From: Lecanicillium sp. G3 | Lineage: Eukaryota > Ascomycota > Sordariomycetes > Hypocreales > Cordycipitaceae | Assembly: GCA_037575805.1 (NCBI GenBank) | Contig: JAZHPD010000043.1 | Location: 1 to 64,000 of the forward strand | Length of the DNA stretch: 64,000 nt | Direction: 5' to 3' | In this document: positions 55,216 through 64,000 of the stretch, piece after piece | Numbering within the stretch: position 1 is the stretch's first letter | Layout: every line of letters begins with the position of its first letter | Translations under genes and position numbers: made by a program | Notes under the pieces: model-generated | Seen by the model: only the letters and a program-made list of their open reading frames with translations | The model's database searches: none | What the model was told of the DNA's origin: nothing

Positions 55216-58200
55216 TGCGCTGCCGCGCTGCCCACGTTCAGGACGTGGTTGGTACGGGATAAGGGCCGGCGCCGCCTAACAAGGCAAGATGGGATGGGAC
55301 GGCGGAAAGAAGGTGAAGAAAAGAAGATGAGAAAAAAGAGGTAGAAACGGGGAGGGGGAAGTAAGTATATGCGGGGGAGGGAGAGCCAGTGACTAGACAA
55401 CGGAGCGGAAGTGGCGCCAACAGGGAGTGTGACTGGGTGCTGGGAGGATGTGATGTTAGCAGTAACTGGGTAGTGGGAAGGCCAGCCCTCCGTACTGAGG
55501 CAGGTGGTTGTGGTTGGCGAGGTAGGCTGGCGCCGGTCCTCGCGCGCCTGGGGCTGGCGGTTCTGTCGGACCTGCTCTGCTTGGGTGGGCGTTTAAGTGG
55601 CCTGGGTTCCGGGATGCAACAAACCTGTACACTGGTCTCCTTTTCCACACGGTAGGGAGTTGCAATCTACAATGGCCGAGGGTGGAGAGATGAGAGATGA
55701 CAAAACATTTCGCGGTGATTTACCACCTCGGATTCTTGGTGAGCGGGAAGGCTGTTGCATATAACAGGCACATGTACAGGGACTTCTGAAAGCCTGCATC
55801 TGCTTGTGCGAAGAGCTGTCCCAACCAACGTCGGCGTGCAGATTTGGTGGGCGCTGGGCTGACGCCCGCTGGATACCTGGATACCCGCTAACGCCGGCTG
55901 GTACTGTAACCGGTTAGCTTCAGATCGGGGGGCCAATTGGCGCTGCCCGAGGACGAATCCTTCTGGGCCTGGTGGGAAGCAGAGCAGTGAGGGGGCGGCG
56001 AGGTGTGAGTTCATTGTTGGTACCAGCGCCCAGCTCGGTTGAACGAGAGAAGAAAGCGCAATTGGTAGCCAGGAAGCTCGGCTGGGGGGTTGCTATTTGG
56101 GGTGCTTTACCTTCCGCTTGAGTACAAGCCCCAGCCAGAGCAGGTAAGGCTGCACAGCTTGCCCGCACACCTGTGGTTTACTTGCCTCCCTCGACCCCCC
56201 CGGCTCAGATTCTCCTGGGTTGGGCTTCCCCTCGTTCTCAGGGACTTGTTTTTGGGGCGCTGTACGCGGTTCCGTAGCAAACCGGTAACTTGCTCCATGG
56301 AACGTCAGTAGCAGGATAATTCAACCAATGTGTGAGAACGGTGCAGAAAGACAAGCCGCCAACAAGCCACGTCTATTTATAGCTATTCTAGTAGAAAGTA
56401 AAGCGCAAACCTCTTCCAACGCATCAGGGTTAGGTCCTCCTTCAATCAAGCCAACTCCATGACTCAACCGAGAAATGGAAGCGGACAGTCAGTCCTTCGC
56501 TCTATCCACACGCTATGCTATGCAATCACTGTGGCGTCTTGCTATTGAATTGTTTAAACTGGCAGCCTTCGTCATTTGGATTGCCAGGTCTCCTCTCTTG
56601 TCTGCAATTGCCTCGGCTAGTCTACTATGGCTCAAGTACCTGCATGCGGTTGATCAATATTTCAAGAGTTTGGAGGGAATATCTGGTCGGGGGTGCGTTA
56701 AGCACATAGGAGTGGGAAGCAACAGCACACAGGACGGCCAATCTCAGATTCATTGCGTCTTCGGGTGAGGCTTGCTGTCGAGAGACTTTTTATTTTATTT
56801 TCCCTTGGATGCCGCTGTGCCCTGGGTCAAGGTTGGTGGAAGGAAACTTTGTTACGGCGGCGCATCCCTGCGACCAAATATTCGCCCGCCACTCTCGGGA
56901 AGGTTGGGTGGCATTGGCTCGGAGGAACAGATTAGCCTTGTCAGCGAGTTCTGGTGGATGGATGGGCGGAGACGTTGTCAACCCCTGTACATAATAGGCA
57001 TCTTGCCCGGGGTGGTAAGCATCATGCGCATCCTCCTAAAGGGACTTTTACGTAGGCTTGCAGCCCGCGCTCCACCACCGCTGGCTCGCGGGTTTTGGGT
57101 ACCTGAGACGGGTGCCATCAGAGTTTTCTTACTCAGGGGCGAAGCCACCTTGCCTTTTGAGCTGCGAGGGTTGCTTTATATGAACAAGCAACAAGCAGCT
57201 AGATAGACTGGTATCACAAAGCCACGCCACAATGCTAGTACATATGCATGCGTTATAGACAACGGCCCATGCAGCGGAGTACTGGTACAAGACACTACAG
57301 ACAATCAGCCGTCCTGCGGGTCTTGTCCACGGGCGCTGGTCCAACGTTGGGCGGTTCCCCGGATCGCAGTCCAAGTTGACTCGTATGCCTGTCACATTGC
57401 ATGGATAGAGACCAGCCCGTCCTTGTCTCTGTGACTCTGCAGGTGACTAGGAAACGTGTTCGTCATTTTGCGTCTTTGACACGGCGCTACAACCGAGTCC
57501 AGGCTCTACTCATACATTGTGGCTTTTACCCTGCCAACCTTGCCAGGTATTGGAAAGATGCCTGCATCCATGAGAGCTGGGGATTGGCACATGCACTCCA
57601 CTGCTCACTCTAAGCACTCTGCACCCAGGATGGGACTGGTGCGAACTTGCCGTAGCTCAAATCGCTGGCGAGTTGGAAGTATCGCGGGCGGGTCTTCGCA
57701 AATTGGTGCGTCGACTAGCAATCTTGGTGGTTTGCTAGCCAGCCTGAATGTCCTCTGCACCGCTCCAGTACGAGCGTCGAGTCACAAAACAACGACGGTG
57801 GTGCTCACGCCGCTGACATGTGGCAGGTAGTAATACATCACTACAAGTACTAACAGCAGCGCGGCTCGGCAGCGCTTGATGGTGCTTGCTTCGCCCGGGG
57901 GAGTCTCGCGTTCGTAACCTTCTTCTGTAGCTCAATGGCGACTCTGCTTCAACTCTGACTTTTGCGTAAATATCGCGCAAGACAGGCAGATGGGTGCATA
58001 ACATCTCCCCAATAAAATCATGAATTGCCCGCATACACATGCGTCTCTAGCCCCAACAGACGGCCTGTATCGCAATCGCGCGCTTTATATGGCCTAGGCC
58101 CAGCATCCCCTCCCCTCCTTGTCCACCACGATTCGAGGCCGTCTCCGAGGCTGCTGTTCGTGCTACCGTCAGTGGAGAGAGAGGGGCTATGGGGCGCCGC

Positions 58201-60699
58201 CACCTCATCTCTTTCCCCCCTCTCTTTTTTATCGGCAGGCTGGAAGCACGCGATACGACTTGGATTCCTTGGGGAGCAGTTTGACCAGGCTGGGCCACCC
58301 TCGAAGAGCTCTGGCCAAAGCAGCCACTAAACATTACTTCGAATCAACCAATGCATCTATTATAATTAGCCTTCGAGTCAACCTAGAATGACGTATTCGC
58401 TTCGTTGTCAACGACTCTTCCGCGGTGCGTACCAGCAGTTGATGAAACCTTGTACTATGCGCCATCCGCCCGGCTTAACTAGCCTGCATCTGTTCCCTCT
58501 CTAGCCCCAGATTGCGGTGGACGGCCTCAATGGCGGGACTTTTGTGTGGCTTGCCAGTTTGCCAGGAGCGGGGCTTTTGCAAGTCAACTGGGATTGCTTC
58601 CGGTGTGCCTTTGAATAGTCACCTTCCATATCAGTTCTGGTGTCGCTCCTTGCGGATCATACTGTCTGTAGCTATTACCAAGTAGTAACGTTCGATACGG
58701 TTACCAATACTGGCTGGTACTGCTTCATGCCTTGACTCGCGACGTCCACTCCCAGAACTTACCTGTAGGAGCTGTGTTAGAATTCCACCCGGGCTGTCTA
58801 CCATTGCTAGCAAGCCGTCAAGGCACCCCCATGCCGCGGCCTTTTTGCAGCAAATAGCGCTGCCCTCCATTGATCCCGAAATAATGCCAAAAGTTCCAAG
58901 GTCGCCACATTAACGCGTTGAAGAGCCCTGAATATGCCCGACAGGGCTCCCAAATAGCGACACCGCATTCCGGGGCTTCTCTCCTGTGATTCGTCATCAA
59001 CTTGCTGCCTTTCCTGCATTATTTAGGCTGATGCGCAGTAGAAGTCGTGGCATTAGATGTCTGATATGTCCTTCTAATAGCCTCGCCTTTAGTGTACTTC
59101 GTGTCTTGACCTTTTTTTTTTGTTAATGCAGTATATGAGGACAAGGGGATTTCCTATACTTATGTGATATTTCGGTGTCTTGACATTTACCCATTTAAGT
59201 CGCAACAGAGTCGTAAAAGCAACGATCTTTGGCTTCTTCCGATAAGGCGTCTTTACAAGCAGCTTCCGTAAACCCAGTCTAGCCAGTCTAGTCTTGCGTA
59301 CACGACCATAACGATAAATCGACAGAGAAAATTAGCCATAGGCAGGCTTTCACGCATGACAATCCGAAGTGCTTGCTGCAAAGAGGGTCGGCGCACTCCC
59401 ATTATTGGCCGGGTCAGGCTGGTTAGCTGCCTGGGGTAGTCTGGCAGAGTGCTAACCTGTGCATGTTAGCTTTAGCTGGCGAGCCTCGAGGAGCGACAGC
59501 ACCAACCAACCATCCAACGTAATCAGGCGACGATGGAGAACCGGACGGTCTCTTCAAAATACAGCTCTTACTTGCTTTTAGGCATTGTCTAATTTATCTA
59601 TCAAGCCGTTAAGAATACAAGGAACACACCTGAGAAATTTGCAGCGCCCTCTTTACATCTCTCTCACCGTGGAGGGCGTTCGGTACCACCATGGCAGACG
59701 CCACACCGAGTATAATTCTGCAACTGAACCACGGGCGAGGTATGTGATCGTTGAGAGGGTAGTCATTTCAATACAATGTGAGCCAATCTAACTGGTTAAA
59801 CATTATAAGGGGAAGAGTCAAGCTCAAGTGTCACCAGCCAAGCTTCTTAGACAGGGACGACTTTGTCCAGTGCAATAACACAGGGGCCATATTATATTCC
59901 TAACATTCATATCCCCATCAATTTCAATTACATCCCTTATATTCAGTTCTCACATAGGTCTAAAGTATAAAAATAGGAGTAATTAAGTTCTCTGGAGCTT
60001 ACCATAATCCAGCTCATCAACAACGAGCGTCGCCTGCTCATGCAAAATTCAGTTCAATGAATTTTTTAAGTAGTCACGCGGAGATGTAAGCCTCTGCGTA
60101 GAAGAGTCACCTAAGGATGACAGCTGGAGTCCCGAAGCCGCCATTGATGGCAAATACAGCAACTCCAAAAGACTTTATCATAGCATATCTTTGAAACAAG
60201 GATTCGAACGCGGGCTACAAGTCTACGTGGAACTGTCGATCATTAAGCTGAACACAGACTATTCTGTTCCTGAAGAAAGCGCTCGGCAAATGCATGGAAC
60301 ATACTGCGTATTTATAACATTTGCGAGAATACTGATAAAATTTCTTTTCGTAGTGTAACAAAGCTTTCCAGCTGCGCCAAACAGGAAGAAGACAGACGTG
60401 GATATCCAAGCTCCTCTACCGCTCCTCCACCCGCTACTACTGGAAACCTTCTCCTCCAAGATTCCAAGAGCTCGCTACAGTAAGCCTGCCAGAGGGCCCC
60501 ATCCTTCGTTTCCAAATACACTCCAGCACAGATTCGAGCCAATGCATCTTAAGGATACTTCGTAAGCCGATATCTCTAGTTTCTGGTGATTTATCTCATT
60601 AATCCGCATTACCGAGTAAGCTCGACTCTCTATGTCCCGCCTCAAAGCGTCGCGTGGTGGTAGGAAGCCGCTAATTTAGATTTACTTTGTGCTCAACAC
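55216..60699. other. Gene-poor region between the two ABC transporter copies
   Basis: The first several hundred bases upstream of 55215 should be the ABC gene promoter. No gene is supported in the rest. A 97-codon plus-strand frame at 56475-56768 has two hydrophobic stretches but no recognisable family. Composition becomes AT-richer from about 59 kb. There is no intact transposon protein, clear LTR pair or target-site duplication that I can see. Confidence 0.55.
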
Positions 60700-61798
60700 A
60701 GAATACCACTTGAGCTAAAGAGATACATTGTCAATTTTGCCATCGGATTTGACAACCAGTCCGACGACTCAGACAAGGAGGGTGAAAAGGGCGAAGAGGG
60801 TGGCGATGGAGATGATGGCTATGGCGGTGATGATGATGACAACGACAGCGGCGGTAACGGCTCAGGCGCCGGTGTTTCTACAAGACACGGGAACACTGGC
60901 TTCGCAACGGAAGTCAGCACGGGAGAATATTACGAAGAGGGTATAAATGAGGCTAGGGAAGGGTAGGAGGAAAATGAAAGCAGAAAATGATGAGGGCTCA
61001 GAGATAAATGGAGAAGATATTGGGGGACTGACGGAGGAAATGGTGGAGGCCAACTGGACGAAGACGAAGATGACTCCGGCGATGCTGATGATGACAATGG
61101 AGACGGTCACGAGGACGCCCCAGCTCCAATGCGTTTCGCCCCGGATAATTCCCCGGCGCAGGCACAGGAAGAGAGGCCCATCAGAATGGAAACAGAGCTG
61201 CTGATGCCCAGGAGAGCACTTGCGGAGTACCGTGCCGTGATTGAGGCCGCCAATAGCCCTCGCATATACGGCGTTCCTGGCAAACCGAAGGCACCGCTAC
61301 CGGCACGAACACAAGCCTACCGTGCCGCTCGACCGTAGCGAGCCAGACGAAGTTGGAGTGGAGACAGTTGACACTGGGCCGGGGGCAGCTATGGTGAATC
61401 CGAAGAAGAGGACTCTGAAGACGAGTGGGAACGGTGAAAATATCTATGGTGCACCTGCTGGGCAAGCACGCGGAGCATGACAGGCAAGTAATGCATGAGG
61501 GACAGGTCCCATAGATGAAGAAAGGGAGGTGGAAGAAGAAGGGAAAAGAAGAGGAAGAAGAGGAAGAAGAGGAAGAAGAGGAAGAAGAGGAAGAAGAGGA
61601 AGAAGAGGAAGAAGAGGAAGAAGAGGAAGAAGAGGAAGAAGAGGAAGAAGAGGAAGAAGACGCCTATGAAGAAGAAGAAGAAGGCGAGTCAGACAAGAAA
61701 CAGGTGGAGGAGGTCGAAGACCAGTACATGGGAGGATCTTCGCACGTGCCGGGTGCAGGCTGGACGCATTCTCAGCAGCTGATGCAAAAAATATAGTC
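60700..61798 (+). pseudogene. Decayed gene for an acidic low-complexity protein
   Basis: Coding-like sequence persists in three plus-strand frames. The first is RIPLELKRYIVNFAIGFDNQ followed by Asp/Glu/Gly-rich sequence, stopping at a TAG at 60964-60966. The second is another acidic frame (LDEDEDDSGDADDDNGDGHE), then MRFAPDNSPAQAQEERPIRM and TELLMPRRALAEYRAVIEAA, to a stop at 61336-61338. The third is GSYGESEEEDSEDEWER, to a TGA at about 61435. The region ends in a poly-Glu frame built on the 9-bp minisatellite. A possible splice acceptor (CAACACAG) precedes the first frame at 60700. I cannot connect these by good introns, so frameshift decay of one acidic ORF is the simpler reading. The family is unknown. 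Confidence 0.35.
61548..61660. repeat. 9-bp purine minisatellite
   Basis: About 12.5 tandem copies of GAGGAAGAA, nearly perfect, encoding poly-Glu in one plus-strand frame. The run is all-purine on one strand and may form triplex DNA; copy number is likely variable and assembly-sensitive. Confidence 0.95.
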
Positions 61799-62002
61799 GG
61801 GGCAGACCCGAACAGTGACAGATGGGAAAAGAAGTCCAATAGCAAGGCGGACAGCACTCATTGAATGAATCTTGCAAGCCCCTTACTGATATCTATTTTC
61901 TGGTGCGATAATACAAGCAAGTAATTATACGATTTTGCTATTCAGTACATGTAAGTAAGCTATCTATTTCTTGAAAAGATATCATCAAGCACTCCGAATG
62001 TC

Positions 62003-62063
62003 TATTGAGGCGTCTGTCACTGGATAGGAGACTGCTTGTGCCGCTCAATACATCACGTCACAA
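62003..62063. repeat. 3'-flank block shared with the first ABC transporter copy (copy 2)
   Basis: Aligns with 50519-50583 (see that entry). Here the block also carries short inverted ends, ATTGAGGCG and CGCTCAAT. It lies about 300-355 bp downstream of the ABC stop codon at 62360. Confidence 0.7.
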
Positions 62064-62246
62064 CGGCTTATTTTACCGTATGCAACTTTGAGTACTCGCC
62101 CACTCCAATTGAGGGAGTTCAAAGCTAAACTAAGGCGGTGAACATGGCTCCAGGTGTATGCCAATCAATACAGATTCTCCAAACTACGCCTTGTTTATAA
62201 AGTGAAGTGATGTTAAAGCAGACTGACTGCCCGGCCATATAAATAA

Positions 62247-62247
<1 letters not shown>

Positions 62248-62277
<30 letters not shown>
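62248..62277. repeat. A30 homopolymer
   Basis: Uninterrupted run of 30 A on the plus strand (T on the ABC gene's coding strand), about 85 bp beyond the ABC stop codon. Length is unreliable in most sequencing chemistries. Confidence 0.9.
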
Positions 62278-62279
<2 letters not shown>

Positions 62280-62359
62280 AGAGAAACAAGTTCAATTGAG
62301 GGAATATAACAAAAATTATATAGTACATATATTAACAAGGCATACACAACGCTACTTAC

Positions 62360-64000
62360 TTACCACCAACCTGCAGGACCTTCCATCCGCCCATTTATCA
62401 TCTCTACCGTTACGTTGGAATCCGCAATGCTGTCCTCACGATGCGCTACGACAATGATCGTGCATCCCTGAAAGTACTCCCTCATCATCTCTCGCACAAT
62501 CTGATCTCTCCAACGATCAACGGTACCGGTTGCCTCATCCACGAGAAGGAGTTTGGTACCAATCAGGCGTCGGCGGACCACAGCGCGCGCGATGCACATC
62601 AGCTGCGTCTCGCCATACGAGTAGCCCACGTCTGCCAATTTAGCATTCAGCCCACCCATACCAGCTGGCTTATCCCAGATACGCAGGCGGACCAGCGTCT
62701 CTTTAACAATTTTGTCTTTCCGCGCTGCCTCTTCCTTGTCCTTCTCGTCCAGCTCCACCTCCTGGCCCCAGACCTTGTCAAAAGGAAGCATATTATCGCG
62801 GATGGTACCGTCTAGCTCGACTTGCTCCTGGGATATGGTAATAATACGCGAACGCAGCTCGTCACGAGGTGCAGTCGCAATCTCTACGCCATCAATCACG
62901 ACGTTGCCATCGTACTCGAGGAAGCCGAGTAGCGTGTTGAGTAATGACGATTTGCCGCTGCCCGTACGACCCATGATGCCGAACTTTTGTCCCGGTGGAA
63001 TTGTGACTGTCACGTCGCGCACAACAGAGCGTTGTCGGTCGTCATCTGACCAATATCTTGCCGACACATTCGTCAGTTGAACCTCACCTGTAGACGGCCA
63101 GTTCTCGGGCAGCGGTACTGTGTCCTCGTTCGATTCAGTGGGAGTGTCGTTCATAAATGAGCGTATTCTGGCGAGAGAGCCAACTGCTGTCTCCAATATC
63201 GTCCATGCCAGGACAAATGCATCAACGTTTCCACCCACCACAATGACCGACAAAAACGACACGCCGGCTGAATTAGCAGAAGCCCCCTGCGGTAGGTTCA
63301 GCGACAGAGTAGCGAGCACCACTGCCATTGCTGCTGCGAGAAGATCCCCGACCAAGCCGAGGAGCTGCTGTGCCGTGTACAGCAGGTAAACAGGCTTTTG
63401 TGATCGATCAAGCAGACGGAGGGCTTGATCAAGGTTTTGTGCTTGCCAGCCAAACCCACGAAGATAGACCAGCCCGTCCGCAGCTTCTCGCACGGCTGTC
63501 ACAAGAGGCGCCTGTGATTCCAGGTCCAAATGTCTAAGCTGACGAGATGTACGCAGATAGATGCGCTGTATGTAATAGAAAGCGACCAAGATCAGAGGAA
63601 TGAGGATAGACATGTAAGTTACGCCCGACAAGACAATCCCGATTTGAACAATGCAGCCCATTGCATAATAAAAGGTATTGTGCAGAGCAGTTGGCACTCG
63701 TTTTGTTAAGAGATCCATATCCAGACTGAACATATTTAAGGTGACGCCCGAATCAATAACGCTCAGGAAGCCCAGGGTCGCTCGTGAAACGGTCGAGGCA
63801 AGCTTCCTGTGCAGGCCCAGAGCTGAGCGAGGACACATGCGATAGAACAGAAATAGCAGACCGGTGCCAGTGAAAAACGACGCAACAAACGGCAGAAGTG
63901 CGTAGCCGATGAAGAACAGCCTGTTACTCGGGGCACCCCCAACCCATAGCTTCAGATATATTCGCGGGGAGCCGTCCAGGATGCCAGTCATCAGCGAAAG
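62360..64000 (-). CDS. ABCC-type multidrug transporter, C-terminal half (runs off window)
   Basis: Open from the right edge of the window to a TAA at 62360, giving at least 546 codons; the 5' part lies beyond 64000. It covers TMD2 and NBD2: helices from GILDGSPRIYLKLWVGG onward, the intracellular segment LDMDLLTKRVPTALHNTFYY, Walker A GRTGSGKS, Walker B LLLVDEAT and the H-loop in TIIVVAHRED. The signature motif reads YSYGETQ, the same unusual variant as in the neighbouring copy. Identity with the copy at 50847-55215 is high throughout (for example both have DRWRDQ before VREMM), so this is a tandem paralogue in the same orientation. The C-terminus (MEGPAGWW) differs from the other copy (SILGN), and a GTAAGT directly at the stop leaves room for a further small exon. 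Confidence 0.93.
   Translation of the reverse strand, partial: LSLMTGILDGSPRIYLKLWVGGAPSNRLFFIGYALLPFVASFFTGTGLLFLFYRMCPRSALGLHRKLASTVSRATLGFLSVIDSGVTLNMFSLDMDLLTKRVPTALHNTFYYAMGCIVQIGIVLSGVTYMSILIPLILVAFYYIQRIYLRTSRQLRHLDLESQAPLVTAVREAADGLVYLRGFGWQAQNLDQALRLLDRSQKPVYLLYTAQQLLGLVGDLLAAAMAVVLATLSLNLPQGASANSAGVSFLSVIVVGGNVDAFVLAWTILETAVGSLARIRSFMNDTPTESNEDTVPLPENWPSTGEVQLTNVSARYWSDDDRQRSVVRDVTVTIPPGQKFGIMGRTGSGKSSLLNTLLGFLEYDGNVVIDGVEIATAPRDELRSRIITISQEQVELDGTIRDNMLPFDKVWGQEVELDEKDKEEAARKDKIVKETLVRLRIWDKPAGMGGLNAKLADVGYSYGETQLMCIARAVVRRRLIGTKLLLVDEATGTVDRWRDQIVREMMREYFQGCTIIVVAHREDSIADSNVTVEMINGRMEGPAGWW

Larger units (their letters stand above)
61880..62359. other. 3' flank of the second ABC transporter copy
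   Basis: 480 bp, AT-rich, with the block shared with the first copy (62003-62063) and an A30 run at 62248-62277. No gene. Confidence 0.6.

Noticed and set aside
56475..56768. 97-codon plus-strand frame with two hydrophobic stretches
   Set aside because: Could suggest a small membrane protein, but it has no recognisable family, no splice support and no promoter-like composition; not enough to call a gene.
59793..60022. Possible 230-bp solo LTR (TGGTTAAACATT... to ...CTCATCAACA)
   Set aside because: The end resembles fungal copia LTR ends, but the start is not a clear match, there is no target-site duplication, and no second copy or primer-binding site is visible.
60195..60260. Minus-strand GTTCGAATCC resembling a tRNA B box
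   Set aside because: No T-stem pairing around the loop and no A box at tRNA spacing. An A-box-like TAGCTCAAGTGGTA near 60718 is about 500 bp away and has no acceptor or T arm.
61548..61660. CRISPR-like array
   Set aside because: The only regular array of this size is a perfect 9-bp minisatellite without spacers; the organism is also a eukaryote.

Overview
This window is nuclear DNA of a filamentous ascomycete, most likely a Sordariomycete and plausibly Hypocreales. Genes are broken by short introns of about 45-150 bp with GTNNGT-type donors, CTAAC-like branch points and CAG/TAG acceptors. The proteins are fungal types: GPI-anchored wall proteins, a GH76 mannosidase, full-length ABCC transporters, and an Ams2-like GATA factor. 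Genus-level assignment is not possible from what I can see. Nearly all exon boundaries were worked out by hand from splice signals, reading phase and conserved protein sequence.

Layout. 1-8.6 kb: a small secreted protein (-) and farnesyl diphosphate synthase (-), separated by a long gene-poor stretch. 12.2-12.9 kb: a small proline-repeat GPI cell-wall protein (+). 14.1-19.6 kb: APC/C subunit Cdc23/Apc8 (-) and an RA-PH domain protein (-). 21.6-31.7 kb: a dense housekeeping block with a MAT2B-like reductase (-), MFAP1 splicing factor (+), DNA polymerase alpha B subunit (-) and an Ams2/Spt21-type GATA factor (-). 34.6-41.9 kb: mitochondrial 3-hydroxyisobutyryl-CoA hydrolase (-), Sm D2 (+), dihydroxyacetone kinase (-) and a Dfg5/Dcw1-type GH76 enzyme (-). 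45.5 kb: a truncated secreted-protein remnant. 47.2-49.2 kb: a conserved low-complexity protein, probably DUF4048. 50.8-64 kb: two tandem ABCC transporter paralogues (-) flanking about 7 kb of gene-poor DNA that contains a decayed acidic ORF and a minisatellite.

The housekeeping genes do not form a single pathway. Two divergent pairs (MAT2B/MFAP1 and HIBCH/SmD2) share intergenic promoters of about 440-520 bp. FPPS feeds sterol and isoprenoid synthesis. The GH76 enzyme and the GPI protein belong to the cell wall. The Ams2-like factor and the polymerase alpha subunit are both linked to S phase (histone genes and DNA priming) and lie next to each other, but co-regulation is only an inference.

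Most notable points: the complete ABCC copy carries a single in-frame TGA at codon 312; both ABCC copies share an altered second signature motif and a short homologous block in their 3' flanks; the GATA finger has a 70-residue loop; the GH76 gene has a GC-AG intron; the MAT2B-like gene has a 20-nt internal exon. I found no CRISPR array, rRNA, convincing tRNA or intact transposon.
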